Positions 21,710 through 32,934 of a stretch of DNA of 64,000 bases are shown here, piece after piece. Origin of the DNA: Delphinapterus leucas. Lineage: Eukaryota; Chordata; Mammalia; Artiodactyla; Monodontidae. Numbering within the stretch: the stretch's first letter is position 1; each line of letters opens with the position of its first letter. The position numbers were made by a program, and so were the translations under genes. The stretch lies in contig NW_022097999.1 in assembly GCF_002288925.2 (NCBI RefSeq), forward strand, positions 15,970,654-16,034,653, given 5' to 3'. Under the pieces are notes generated by a model. That model was not told the DNA's origin. It saw only the letters and a list, made by a program, of their open reading frames with translations, and ran no database searches.

Positions 21710-22612
21710 GTGGTTGTTCTAGAATCACTATATGCTCATAATAGAAAATTTAGACAGCTCAAAAACTATGAAATGAAAAGCCAATGTTTTCCCTTATTCT
21801 CCACTCCAAACTCTGTCCCACTCATAGAGATAACCATTATGAAGACTTATTTATGTTCTTTTACATGAATTTCCTATGCTCAGACAAGCATATCCATTTG
21901 TTTATGTCTATTTTTAACACCAAAGTGATAGTAATATGCATACTGTTTTTAACTTTGCTTTTTTACAATGTGTCTTAAACTCGTTTTCTTATTGGCACAT
22001 ATGGATCTACCTCATTCTCTTTCCTTCAATCATTTAACAATTATTTATTGAGCACCTACTACATATCAGGCTCTGTTCATTCATCACATATGTAGTGACT
22101 GTTTCCTCTGTTCCAGGCACTGTTCTAGCCTAAAGTTTCTCAACCTCAGCACTATTGACATTTGGGAGGAGGTGAACTCAAAAAGAAGACACTAAGAAGC
22201 AACATTCTTAAGTTGGGAAGAACCAAGAGAGTGTAACATGGAGAAAACCATCTTGCAGCTTTATAATATTCCATGGTACGGCTGGACCACAATGTATTAG
22301 GCCATTTCCCTATTGTTAGACATTTAATTGTCCTGACTTTTTGCTAGCATAATTTACACTGCAATGGACATCTTTATATATCCATCTCTGCACACAAGTT
22401 CAAGTATAACCGTGGAATAGATTCATGGAAGGGAATTTTCCCCCATCAAGGATATATGTCTTTAAGTTTTTGACAGATATTGTTAAATTGCCCCACAAAA
22501 AGCTGATCAAATTTATACGCCCAAAAAGAGTATATAAGAGACCCTGTTTGCCACACTTAGCCAGCACCAGGTCTTTATGGAGGACTGAGCACAAAGTGGG
22601 TATAAAGAGGGG
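21710..22612 (-). mobile_element. Old LINE fragment (L1ME-like), interrupted
   Basis: Blocks 'ccactcatagagataaccat', 'atactgtttttaactttgct', 'gcaatggacatctttatata' and 'agatattgttaaattgcccc' follow a consensus I associate with 3' parts of old LINE-1. The same blocks recur at 53,570-54,380. A reversed L2 tail (22,015-22,130) and a short unassigned piece interrupt it. Family name uncertain. Confidence 0.5.
22015..22130 (-). mobile_element. L2 LINE tail
   Basis: 'caatcatttaacaattattt' and 'attgagcacctactacatat' are the reversed L2 end. Confidence 0.65.
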
Positions 22613-22957
22613 ATATATCTAGAGCCAAACACCAGCCCCACTGACCACTGCCTGGGCCATCACCTCCTCACAGGAGCCCACAGGTCACCCAGGAGAAGAC
22701 CTTGGCAAGTTGGAGAGAGAAAAGACTGTAAGGGAGACTCTTTTCTCCTGCACCCTCGCATAGCATCAGCACCAGGGGAGCGATTCCCTCACATCTGCAC
22801 TCATTGCACAAATATTTAGTAGGTTTCTACTTAATATAAGGCTCCAGGATTCTTGGTTGGATGTATTTGTATCTTAATAGGTAATGAGATAGAGATAGAA
22901 TCTTCACTGTCTTCCTCTTTTTTACACTCCCCAGGGAATACTCTTTTAGCCTCTCAA
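22613..22957. other. No recognised feature
   Basis: Nothing recognisable between the LINE piece and the CA array. Confidence 0.4.

Positions 22958-23003
<46 letters not shown>
22958..23003. repeat. (CA)n microsatellite
   Basis: About 22 uninterrupted CA units, long enough to be polymorphic. Confidence 0.98.
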
Positions 23004-23005
<2 letters not shown>

Positions 23006-23169
23006 TCTGTGAGGGTCTCCACCACCCACATGTGAGCTCTGAACAGGCCAATATGTCTTCCAAATGGACGGTCTTGAAATATTTCCACAGCATTTGTTTT
23101 GTGGGGAGGAGAAAAACTGATTTTATACATGTAAAAAATTATTTACTTCTTTTTTTATGTTTAAAGCTT

Positions 23170-23690
23170 GTTTATTCATTTATCCATTCATTCCACAAAT
23201 ATTTCTTGAGCACTTTCCATGGCTACGGATAAGGAGAGATAGAGGCTAGTTGTAAGGACAGAGTTAACTTATATGGACGTGTTTACAAAGTCTTGGTCAA
23301 AACACGTTTCAAACCCCTTCCTAGCTTTGTGCTAAGTGCAGGGGACAGAATCATGAGCAAAAACAGGTGTAGTCCCTGCTCTCAAGGACACTGATGAAGT
23401 GGAGGGAGGCAGCCATTACTTAAACAAGCTCAGTGATAAATCCACAGTTAGGACCACGATAAGTGCTATGAAGAAGTGCCAGTGTCAGAGCCAGCAATGG
23501 GGGATTTAGCCTAACTGATGGGGGGGTTGAGAGGGGGAGGTCAGGGCAAAGATGCCAGTTGAACAGATGTCCAGGCAAGAGGTGAAGGCAGCAGGGACTA
23601 AATAGCTCGCAGGGCAGATGGGGAGATGGGAAACCCTCTGAGAGATACTTAAGAAGTCAAATCACAGGCAAGGGAGGTGTAGGGGATTCC
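23170..23690 (-). mobile_element. L2 LINE 3' region
   Basis: Reversed L2: 'ccattcattccacaaatatt', 'tagtccctgctctcaaggac', 'gataagtgctatgaagaagt'. Confidence 0.65.
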
Positions 23691-24250
23691 TGTGTTTCTT
23701 TCTCCAAAGGGTGGAGAGACTGGAAGAGCCCCAGATTACAGACACTGAGGGCAACACGATATTTCAACTTATTTGGACTTTTATTTCCCAGCTTTTCCAT
23801 CACGCAATTCGCCTGAGTCACCATTTCACAGACTAAGGATAGAGGTAACGTACATGGATATGTGTACAGATTCTTGTTAAAAATATAGTGCAAACTCCTC
23901 AATCTGGGCTTTCATGTCAGCAAAACCCCCCTCTTGTTCGTACCTCTTGTTCTCTCTTCTATATTCCAGTTTTCTTTTGCCATTTTCCAGACCAGATAAC
24001 TTCTAGGAAGACATGGAAAGGGTTCTGGGTTTAGATAACAAATTAAATCCGTCACTCACAGGGATGCCTTGCTGTGAGCAGCCAGAGCCCCCAGATTCCA
24101 AGATGCGTGATTTGTTACATTGTAATAGTCTGGATATCTGACTGGGCCTTCCAGTTGATATGCACATATAAAAGGCAGCATTTTTTTTTAGTCTCCCAAA
24201 GAACTAGGATAAAGTCAATGGTTTATCTTACAATTGATGGAAATAGATAG
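23691..24250. other. No recognised feature
   Basis: AT-richer DNA; no repeat, exon or RNA gene was recognised. Confidence 0.4.
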
Positions 24251-24607
24251 TAGATTCACTTTTTTCTTTTAAATAAATTTATTTGTTTGTTTTTGGCTGT
24301 GTTAGGTCTTTGTTGCTCCTCGCAGGCTTTCTCTAGTTGCGGCGAGCGGGGGCTACTCTTTGTTGCGGTGCGTGGCTTTCTCATTGCGGTGGCTTCTCTT
24401 GTTGCGGAGCACGGGCTCTAGGCGCGCGGGCCTCAGTAGCTGTGGCTCGTGGGCTCTAGAGCGCAGGCTCAGTAGTTGTGGCGCATGGACTTAGTTGCTC
24501 TGCGGCATGTGGGATCTTCCAGGACCAGGGCTCGAACCCATGTCTCCTGCATTGGCAGGCGGATTCTTAACCACTGTGCCACCAGGGAAGCCCCTAGATT
24601 CACTTTT
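24251..24607 (-). mobile_element. CHR SINE, long form with gttgtggc blocks
   Basis: Reversed element ending at the head 'accactgtgccaccaggga'. It is bracketed by a perfect 13-bp duplication tagattcactttt at 24,251-24,263 and 24,595-24,607. The middle is expanded with repeats of the 'gcggcgagcgggggctactc' type. It is CpG-rich, as young CHR copies are. Confidence 0.93.
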
Positions 24608-25277
24608 AAAACACTATGCCACCAGTCACCCCATTTCGGCACATCAACCCCTACAAGACATCGTGGCCCTCCACTGGGGATGCAGGCACACTGGCCTTAG
24701 TGGTCAGCTCTGTTGTCTGCTCCCCTGACCACTCCTAGGCCCTGCACTTGCCCAGTGGCTCTTGTCTTTCACAGTCCCCTCTTGATTGCACCAGAGTGTT
24801 AAGAACAAGGGCTCTTTGGGCCTTCGACCTAGACATTGATGGGGCTGTACTCCCCCCAGCAGCCCTGGACTCCAGCCCTCATTGCCCACCACAGGCTGCT
24901 TGGAGAGGGCCTTCGCCTCAGAACTCACCGGGATGCAGCTGATACTCCTTCATGTCTACCGTCCCCGGGAGGGGCCTGAGCCCCCGTAGACCTCAGAAGG
25001 CTGTAGAACAAGGGAAGGTGGAGTGTGTAGTCTCACTAAGGGGGAAGGTATTCATGAGAGTGTCAAGACTCAAGGGTGGTTTGAAGGCACCAAAGGTCAG
25101 CCCTCTTCCTTCATCTCCCTGTGCGTCCAAAGCTTCCCCTGAAGCCTGGGCATACATTTTCACTCAACATCAAGTGTGACCCTGCTGATGGCGGGACCAC
25201 ATGGCTCAGTCTCTAAGTGGTATTGGATTCAAATGGCACAATTCAATGGTTCACAATTCATTTAATAGATTTTTTTT

Positions 25278-25687
25278 AAATTCACATTTTTAAAAAAAGA
25301 TTTATTTATTAATTTTATTATTCATTTTTGGCTGCTTTGGGTCTTAGTTGTGACACGTGGGACCTTCGTTGAGGCATGTGGGACCTTTCATTGCAGCGCG
25401 TGGGCTCTTTGTTGTGGTGTGCGGGCTTCTCTCTAGTTGTGGCGTGCAGGTTTTCTCTTCTTTAGTTGTGGCACGTAGGCTGCAGGGCACGTGGGCTCTG
25501 TAGTTTGCGGCACGCAGGCTCTCTAGTTGAAGCACGCGAGCTCAGTAGTTGTGGCGTGCGGGCTTAGTTGCACTGCGGCATGTGGGATCTTAGTTCCCCC
25601 ACCAGGGGTGGAACCCACGTCCCCTGCGTTGGAAGGCAGCTTCTTTACCACTGGACCACCAGGGAAGTCCCTAAAACTCACATTTCT
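25278..25687 (-). mobile_element. CHR SINE, long form with gttgtggc blocks
   Basis: Reversed element, 25,291-25,672, with many 'gttgtggcgtgcgggct'-type blocks and the head 'ggaccaccagggaagtccc'. The flanks aaattcacattttt (25,278-25,291) and aaactcacatttct (25,674-25,687) look like an aged duplication. Confidence 0.92.
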
Positions 25688-26060
25688 TAAAGGGTGCTTA
25701 AGAGGAACCAACTCGTAAGCTCTGCGTGTCACTTTCCACGTACAGTTTTGTCTTCCCCCAATTTTGTTTCACACCTATATTCTCTGGCAATCCTCTCCTG
25801 GCTCTTCTAATCCCCCTCCTCCAACCAAGTCCTAGCCTAGACCCAAGGAGCAGGCCAGGCACTCGTAGACCCTCCTGTGTGTTTGGGGAAGGGAAGAAAC
25901 GTCGGAAACCTCTCCAGCAGCTGGGGAAGCAAAGGCCTGGGGCCACTGAGACCATGTCACTCGTGTCTTGTTCATTAACAACAGAAGCTTGCACTTATGG
26001 AGCAGCAGGCATCGTGCTTAATTTTAATAACACAACAGCGATAACAATGAGAGCTGACAT
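25688..26060. other. No recognised feature
   Basis: Single-copy-looking DNA without recognised genes or repeats. Confidence 0.4.
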
Positions 26061-26064
26061 TTAT

Positions 26065-26278
26065 TTGTTAAGCGTGTGGGCTCTGGAGCCAAACTCTCTG
26101 GCTTTGAATCCTGGTCCTGATACTCTTTAGCTATGGGAACTTGGACCGCACTTTCCTCATCTGTAAACGGGGCCTGATATTGGCACCTGCTTCTGGGGTT
26201 GTTGGGAGGATGGAACTTGCTGATACAGGTAACTCGCTCGGGCAGTGCCTGGCACCAGCGGGGTGGTCAGCAGTGTTA
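26065..26278 (+). mobile_element. MIR SINE
   Basis: Forward MIR: 'gtgtgggctctggagccaaa', 'ctttcctcatctgtaaacgg', 'gggcagtgcctggcaccag'. Confidence 0.85.
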
Positions 26279-26281
26279 CCA

Positions 26282-26420
26282 GGTGCCTCGGACCATTTAA
26301 AGCAGCAAACCTAGGAGACAGGTGTCATCACCACTGCCATACCCAGTGGCCCAGAGAGGCTAAACACCTTGCCCAGGTGGACACAAGTCCCATGTGGGAG
26401 GTCTACACTTAACACTCACG
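26282..26420 (-). mobile_element. MIR fragment
   Basis: 'cagtggcccagagaggctaa' then 'acaccttgcccaggtgga' is reversed MIR. The forward copy sits directly before it. Confidence 0.55.
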
Positions 26421-26502
26421 CGGCTGGCCCCAAGCCCACCTTCTAAACCCCTGCACTCACTGTCTGGACAAACTCCCCTTTTACAGGTAAGAAAAACAAG
26501 GC

Positions 26503-26667
26503 TCAGATGAGCCCTGCTCCTCCCAGTGACAAAATAAGGATGGTTCCCATGGTGCTGATCAGGTCCCCTGACAGCTGAAGGAGGTCCCCGAGAGGCAAGC
26601 TGCCCACCGACCAGAGCATGAACAGGCCCCTGTATTCCAGGCCCTGCTCCTCGGCCATGCTGTCCAT
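26503..26667 (-). CDS. Candidate short coding exon, function unknown
   Basis: On the minus strand an ATG in a strong Kozak context ('gcagccatgg') opens a 54-codon frame ending in TGA. The peptide begins MDSMAEEQGLEYRGLFML and is hydrophobic towards its end (GDLISTMGTILILSLGGAGL). The frame is also open upstream to 26,760. An acceptor-like 'cccttcctccctgcag' precedes position 26,692 on this strand. I recognise no family, no donor site completes an exon, and such frames arise by chance in GC-rich DNA. Offered only because Kozak context, acceptor and hydrophobic pattern coincide. Confidence 0.15.
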   Translation of the reverse strand: MDSMAEEQGLEYRGLFMLWSVGSLPLGDLLQLSGDLISTMGTILILSLGGAGLI

Positions 26668-27125
26668 GGCTGCTGTGCCACCTCTTCGCTTTCTGCAGGG
26701 AGGAAGGGTCTCATTCCTGCAGTGGTCAGGGTCCCCACTACCACCACCAAGAGCGATCACTGAGCATCTGCTAATGGTCTGGAGTAAGTGGCAGCCACAG
26801 AGGATGACTCAGCCTGGGGCGTGAGAAGCATCTGGGAGATGCCCTTGGGGCACTGAAGTATTGGCATGTCCAGCTTGATGGGGCAATGAGACAGTAGCCT
26901 GGAAATTGGCTGGAGAATCCGCTGCCGTATCCCCCTCCAGGCTGGACCAGTGTCCCACGTACATACACAGTGCTGGGTGGATGCTGTCTGTGCGAGAACC
27001 TTCTTCCTATGCTCAGGTGCCTGACCTACCTTGAGGGAGAGGTGAATCCTATGCACTATTTCAAGGAATTGAGACCAATCTCACTACACCATCCAAACTC
27101 CTGCCCATACCGTCTTGTAACCAAG
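26668..27125. other. No recognised feature
   Basis: No repeats or exons recognised apart from the candidate frame next to it. Confidence 0.35.
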
Positions 27126-27129
27126 GGCG

Positions 27130-27362
27130 AGCATGCACAGAAGGCCTACTGTATGCCAGCCCTGGGCTTGTTCATTCCATCCTGCCATCGTCTCATTTAA
27201 TCCTCACCACACATTGTCAAGGCATGCATTATTATCCCCATTTACCAGAAATCAAGACTGAGGCTCAGAGAGGTTGAGTGCCTAGGCCAAGGTCACACAG
27301 CTTCTGCATGGCAGAGGCAAATTTCAAATGCTGTCTTTCCCACTACACTCAAGTGCCTTTTC
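27130..27362 (-). mobile_element. MIR SINE
   Basis: Reversed MIR, long: 'cctactgtatgccagccctg', 'catttaatcctcaccacaca', 'gactgaggctcagagaggtt', 'gccaaggtcacacagcttct'. Confidence 0.88.
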
Positions 27363-27995
27363 TTGAACTCAGTCCAGGGCCTTGTCTCTAAAAAATCAAG
27401 GAGTTGGTTAAGAGGACCTAGGTGGCCCATGATTGCACAGCCGCCTGGAAATCTGTTTCTAGGGGAGATTTTGAAGCCCCGGCTTTTGCCCAGACACTCC
27501 CAGAAGCAATGGCTGCAAATTCCACATCCAAGAGGGGCATCTTGGGCCTTAGGGCCTCTTTCCCATCCAGGCTCTGGCATATCTGGCCAGGAGGGGGGCC
27601 TGGAGCCCGGGGCTGCTTCTCTCAAACTGATTTCCAATAAAACTCAGCCCCCAGAGAGCCATCAATCTGAGGGAGAAGGAGCATGTGACTGGGGCGGCCC
27701 CAGGCAGATCTGGCCAAACCCAGAGCAGGCCTGAGGCAGTCTGCCCCGCAGCTCCCTGCCCCAAGGGGCTGCCAGGTGGCACTGACTCTGGCCTTGTATG
27801 GGCAAAACTGTCCTGGAAAGCCTGGCTTTGGAGACAGCTTTGTCTCTATTTTAGTCCCTGGGCCAGTGTCGTTCTCTCCCCTCAGCTCTCATTGGCTCAA
27901 ACAGCAGCCAGGCCTGCCAGGACCCTGCTGCAGCCTGGAGGTGGGGATGGCGAGATGTTAGCTTGAGTCCCCAACCCCAGGGAGAAGGAGATCAC
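27363..27995. other. No recognised feature
   Basis: GC-rich; nothing recognisable on either strand. Confidence 0.4.
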
Positions 27996-27999
27996 TAAA

Positions 28000-28450
28000 A
28001 ATAATAACAACAAGAATAGCAACAACTAGCTATTATTTCCGCCAGGCATCATAGTAAGAGTTTTCCATGCATTGTCTCTTTTTTTTTTTTTTTAATTTTT
28101 ATTTATTTATTTTTTTTGCGGTACGCGGGCATCTCACCGTTGTAGCCTCTCCCGTCACAGAGCACAGGCTCCGGACACGCAGGCTCAGCGGCCATGGCTC
28201 ACGGGCCCAGCCGCTACGTGGCATGCAGGATCTTCCCGGACCGGGGCACGAACCCGTGTCCCCTGCATCGGCAGGTGGACTCTCAATCACTGTGCCACCA
28301 GGGAAGTCCCATGCATTGTCCCTTTAAGACCTTAAAGAGGCAGGCAACATCGTTATCCCCTCTTTGGGGAGCACCTAGGAGTTAGATAACTTGCCCAAGG
28401 TCACACAGTCAGCTAGGGCTGCAAAGCCAGGCACACTGACACTCAGCCAC
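28000..28450 (-). mobile_element. MIR SINE split by a CHR SINE
   Basis: The MIR 3' part ('acaactagctattatttccg', 'ccaggcatcatagtaagagt') lies left of the CHR insertion and the rest ('ttgcccaaggtcacacagtc') right of it. The order of the pieces proves that the MIR is older. Confidence 0.75.
28067..28320 (-). mobile_element. CHR SINE, long GC-rich form
   Basis: Reversed element 28,077-28,310 with poly-T start, 'ggccatggctcacgggccca' and the head 'gtgccaccagggaagtccc'. A 10-bp duplication atgcattgtc lies at 28,067-28,076 and 28,311-28,320. Confidence 0.95.
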
Positions 28451-28870
28451 TCGGATGAGCTGCATCCAGCTGGCGCGCAGCCCTAGAAGGGGCCTCTGCC
28501 TGCCTGCCTTCAAGCCCACTGCTCCTCCCCATAAAGCAGCCTGGGCCTCTGGTGCTGCACTTTGGTGGTAGGTGCAGGCCTCGAGCACCCAGACTCTGAG
28601 GCCAGAGCTCTGCCCCTTGTCCTGAGCACCTTGTCCCCGAGGGTCTAGTCAGGTCCTGGCTCTGCGCAGTCCACACCTTCTGAGTCTGGCCCAGTCCTAG
28701 GTCCAGGAGAGACAGTCTGTACAGAGAAAGGCTGGAAATTCTAATGGGCAGCCAGCGGAGGGTGGGTGAGGGCCACAGGCCTAGGCCAGGGTTCAAAGAA
28801 AAGATGCGGCAGTTGCCACACACTGCATACTTGGGCCCGAGGGCCTGCACTTTGGCATTTGGTCAGATTC
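28451..28870. other. No recognised feature
   Basis: GC-rich, no repeat or exon recognised. Confidence 0.4.
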
Positions 28871-28874
28871 CTTG

Positions 28875-29055
28875 CCCTCTGGATCTTTCGAATCAGATAA
28901 GCCTGGGTCCAAGTCCAGCTTCCGGCACTTAGCAGCTGTTTGGCCCTGATCAAAATCCTCAACCTCTCTGAGCTTTGGTTTCTCCATCTGTAAAACGGGG
29001 TTAAGGGGCCTGCTGTCTCTTCTAGTTGTTGAGAGAATTAGCTGTAGTGTGAGCA
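28875..29055 (+). mobile_element. MIR SINE
   Basis: Forward MIR: 'gataagcctgggtccaagtc', 'ttccggcacttagcagctgt', 'tttctccatctgtaaaacgg'. Confidence 0.8.
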
Positions 29056-29099
29056 TCTGTCCAAGGTTTGCTGGAACTGGTAGAGGTGGGTGGGTTCTG

Positions 29100-29520
29100 G
29101 GGATGCGTGAATATTGTGAACGTCCCAGGGCAATCGGGATGAGTTGGCGTGAAATCTGGTATGCAAATCACGGAGCACAGACCCTGGCCGAGAACACACC
29201 CAATGCACAAAAGCTGTTTTTGCATTAGCGGCCCCTCCTCAGCTGTGGCTCCCTCCATCAGCCTGGCCTCATCACAGGGGATCTGCCTCCTGAGCCCCCA
29301 AGCCCAGGAGCTGAACAAAGCCCGGTGCTGCCCTCAGGTCCCCCCCTCTCCCCGCAGTGAAATCCCTTTGTCCTCAGAACCCTCCCCTCCGCCCCCGCCT
29401 GAGGCAGAGTGGGTGCAAGCAGTAATTACAGAATCACTTATTCACAGAAGCCTGCACGTGCAGCCCCTGATCAGTGGTAATTAGGCAGAGGGCGTTTGAA
29501 AGCCCATCAGCCAATGCAGG
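29100..29520. promoter_or_regulatory. Repeat-free segment with clustered factor motifs
   Basis: No transposon is visible. An octamer ATGCAAAT lies at 29,161-29,168, TAATTA homeodomain cores at 29,423-29,428 and 29,478-29,483, and a CACGTG E-box at 29,455-29,460. Such a cluster would suit a distal enhancer, but it rests on short motifs only and conservation cannot be judged here. Confidence 0.25.
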
Positions 29521-29878
29521 GAGGGGTGCTGAATGGGACAGTCAGCCTCACCAGGCAGGGAGCTGGGGGCAGGGAAAGACTGGGAGTCTTGGGGAGGCAG
29601 CTATTCAAACGGCTCCCCTCACCGCCTCTCCAGCTGTCCTGTACAATGAAGGGCTGGGGGTGCACTTGCAGGCTGGCCCAGGGGAGAAGTGGTGGGCGAG
29701 GAGGGAAGGGTCTTTGAAGACAAGGCCACCCTCGTCACCCCAGTGTGTCCCCGTAAAACAGATCTCCTGCGAGTGTCCGAATGTCCTGCGTTAGGGGTCG
29801 ACCCTGCTGAAGTAGGTAGGTATCCTCTCCTGCCTACAGGAAGTTGCATCACCCTAAGGGGAAAGAACTTCTCTAAAG

Positions 29879-30036
29879 CAGTGTTTCTCCAACTGTAAAG
29901 TGCTTGCAAATTATCAGAGTTCTTGCTAAAATGCAGATTCTGATTTGGGGGTCCAGGGAGGGGCCTGAAATTCTGCATTTCTAACCAGCTCCCACATGCT
30001 GCCGGTGCCCTTGACTTGGACCACAGTTTGAGGAGA
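29879..30036 (+). mobile_element. MER5A hAT element
   Basis: 'cagtgtttctccaactgtaa' start, 'aaaatgcagattctgatt' and 'attctgcatttctaaccagc' in the middle, 'ttggaccacagtttgaggag' end. Near full length (about 160 of 190 bp). Confidence 0.85.
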
Positions 30037-30084
30037 GAGGTTTCAGTGCATCTCTGGGGATGTGGTGGGCGAAGGGAGGGGAAG

Positions 30085-30240
30085 ACCCCTGGGGTCATTT
30101 TCCTGCTCTGTGACATTGGGCAAGCTCCCTCAATTCCCAGAGCCTCCTTATCCTAGCGCGGGAAAGAGGGATATCATGCCTGCATCACGGGGCTGCCCTG
30201 AGAACGAATGGGAAACTGCTGTGAACACACCCTTGGGAGC
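30085..30240 (+). mobile_element. MIR SINE
   Basis: 'ctctgtgacattgggcaagc' followed by 'gagcctccttatcctagcgc' and 'gcctgcatcacggggctgcc' is forward MIR. Confidence 0.65.
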
Positions 30241-31100
30241 TGCAAAACCACATTTATGGGGAGTGGGCCGGACCTCAGCTTGGCCCGGAAAGCCCTGGAT
30301 GCGGGTAGGGATCAGCTGGACCTTAAATTTTAGAACAGGCTGGTGAAACTGCTTCTCCCACCTCTTAATCTTGGGGTCTGTGGGTGGTTTGGGGGTCCCC
30401 AAGGGAGGCACATGGATGGGCAGGCACCAAGAAAAAGAGTTTGGCCCAGGACAGCCCGATCGATGCCCATCCCCTGACTGACCTGCTTGGTTCTCTTGGC
30501 TCCAAGCCTCTGTACACGTGCTTCCAGCTGCCTGGGACACTTTCCCTCCTGCACTTGACTCACTCCTAGGAGCCCCCTGCCTCAGTTTCCCCCCTCCTAC
30601 ATGCAGGCTCAGCTCTATCCCTGGTCCTCAGCACCAATCAGAACTAAAGGTTGCAGGGAGCTAGGCAGTCTCTGCTCAGGGTCCCAGATGTCTGGTTCTG
30701 GTGACCCTGACCCCAGCCTCTCCCAGGAGCCCTCACCTTCCTCTCTTCAGAAGGGAGGAGCTCCCTGCTACGGGCTGCTGCCTACAGGGTGAGAGCCTTC
30801 CAGAGTGAGACACTCACCACCTGGTGGGTGACAGGTGCCCCCCCCGGCAGAACCCAGACCCACAGCCCACGGGCAGCAGCAGGGTCAGAGCTCCTGGAAA
30901 CTTCCCAGGCTGCCTCTCCATGCCGCGAACTTCAAAGACAGCGGGCAGAAGCTGACAATGGCTGAAAAGGCCCTGAGAAGTTCTTTCCAGGGCCTTTCTC
31001 TGCTGAAACCCGGAATGTCATGCTATATCCCACACTGGGACGGGCCACCATCACAGTGCCCCATGCGGACCCCTCCAGCCCCCAGCAAGGCCATAGCAGC
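30241..31100. other. No recognised feature
   Basis: GC-rich, no repeat or exon recognised on either strand. Confidence 0.4.
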
Positions 31101-31104
31101 CACT

Positions 31105-31305
31105 CCCTTTTATTGAGTAGCTTCTCCACCAGGGGACTTGTCAGGGTTTTTTGCATATTACCTCATTTAGTCTCCACAACAAAAATCACTGCAGGTAAGG
31201 TGACTATCCCCTTTTTACCAGTGAGGATTCTGAGGCTCAGAGAGGTTGAATAGCCTGCCTGATGTCACACAGCATTCAGACTCATGGAAGGTAGATTCCC
31301 AAACC
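31105..31305 (-). mobile_element. MIR SINE
   Basis: Reversed MIR: 'ttttgcatattacctcattt', 'gaggattctgaggctcagag', 'cctgatgtcacacagcattc'. Confidence 0.8.
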
Positions 31306-32138
31306 GCCCTTTTCCAGGTGCCAGTTAGGACCTAGGAGAGCCCCTCCCACCCGAGTAAGGGGGCAGTGGCCCTTGGGGAGTGATCACCTGACTATAGCCT
31401 CCGAAGTTACTGGAAGTTCCCAAGGCCCAGTCTCTTGGGAAATGAGAGGTAAAACCATGCACTGGCCCCAGGGATGACTTTTGGCCCTCCTGTGTCAGGA
31501 CTAGTTATAAACAGAAGCCAGAGAGACCCTCATGCCATCAGCTTTGCTTGAAAACCATCTGGGGATGCAAATTCTTCCTATGAGTGAGTCATTCCCAGGG
31601 GTCCTATGTCCTCTACTTGGGTGCAAGCAGGACAAAGCGTGGAGGGGGTGGGGGACAGTCTGCGGAGGAATCTGAAGGGATGAGTCTTCAAGGCCAGGTT
31701 CAAACACAACCCAGAGCAGTGTGGGGAGGCTCAGTCCCACACCCTGCCCCCATCTCTGCCCCCACCGCAATGCACCCCAAGTGGTCTGGGGCCACAGGAC
31801 ACAGGAGGGAGGAGAGTCTGTGTCACCTTGGCCCACGAGCAGGGACCAAGGAGCAGGGACAAAGAAGCAGGAACACTTTCCCCACCTCCTTTGCCTGCAG
31901 ATAAAAGAAAAACAAAGCCTATAATTGCAAACCCATTTCCTTCTCCCCGATCAGCGGCCACCAAGGCCCCCTTCCTGAGCCATTAATATTGGGAAGAGCC
32001 GTTCTGGCTCTGAGAGGATCTGTCACCAGGCTGCAGTGGGGTGAGGAGATGCTGGGGAAAAAGGGATTTGGTGCCTCCTAGGCCCTTTCACCCAGGGGGT
32101 CGGGGAGGGAGACTGTGGGGAAGCAGGGCTTGGCCTCC

Positions 32139-32140
<2 letters not shown>
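31306..32140. other. No recognised feature
   Basis: No repeats or exons recognised. 31,915-32,015 ('cctgagccattaatattggg' with AT-core motifs) is repeat-free and could be conserved non-coding DNA. Confidence 0.35.

Positions 32141-32184
<44 letters not shown>
32141..32184. repeat. (AC)n microsatellite
   Basis: 22 uninterrupted AC units. Confidence 0.98.
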
Positions 32185-32187
<3 letters not shown>

Positions 32188-32369
32188 CATGCTCACCCCT
32201 TCACCTCCACCTCCCTCCTTCCCACCCCAGCCATGATTCTAAGGCAGAGGCCAAGCCTCCATTTCTATAATTCCTCCTGTCTGTCCTCTTACAGTTTAGA
32301 TTTATAAATCAGCTCTGAAGGTAGGTGAGCGGATCTCCTATTTTCTTGAATGAATACAGGAATGCATGA

Positions 32370-32460
32370 ATGAATCCCATTGAACAGATGGACACACTGA
32401 GGCTAGACTCTGCCACCAGCAAGTCACAGCAGACGAAGCTCCCACTTCCATTCTTTTCCA
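32370..32460 (-). mobile_element. MIR fragment
   Basis: 'acagatggacacactgaggc' followed by 'gccaccagcaagtcacagca' is a worn reversed MIR. Confidence 0.45.
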
Positions 32461-32764
32461 TACAGCCTCACCCCAGAATCTTATAACATTTCCCAATTTT
32501 AATAATTTTGGTGTTTCTCCTCCATTTTTTTTTTAAACTTTGGATGCTTGTTGCTCTTGATAGCACAAGAATGAACAGCTGGAAACAACCTCTGGGGAAG
32601 CTTGGAAGCAAATCGCCACCCAGGGCTGGGCAGCTTCCTTTGTTCCTGGATGCAAGTACAGTTCCTGGTTGTGATTTCATTTTGCATACAAATAATGAGT
32701 ATTATTCACCAACTTTTCTGCTTGGTAAAATGGTTCCTGGTTTCCACATGGCTCAGTATTGTTT

Positions 32765-32910
32765 GTTTCTCTTTCTGTCTCCCCTACAAGACTGGGAGCT
32801 CCTTGACGGTAGGGACTGTATCTTATACATATGTCTCTGTGACCCCCATGACCAGGACAGGATCTGACACAAAACAGGTGATTAGTTAATGTTTGAATAA
32901 CGATAATAAT
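32765..32910 (+). mobile_element. L2 LINE 3' end
   Basis: 'gactgggagctccttgacgg', 'tagggactgtatcttataca', 'ttagttaatgtttgaataac' is the L2 terminus. Confidence 0.8.
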
Positions 32911-32934
32911 GGCAACTATATCTTGAAGGGGCAG

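Noticed and set aside
21710..22612. Possible processed pseudogene because of AT-rich text with an open frame
   Set aside because: The same blocks recur at 53.6-54.4 kb in old-LINE context, and no known protein is encoded.
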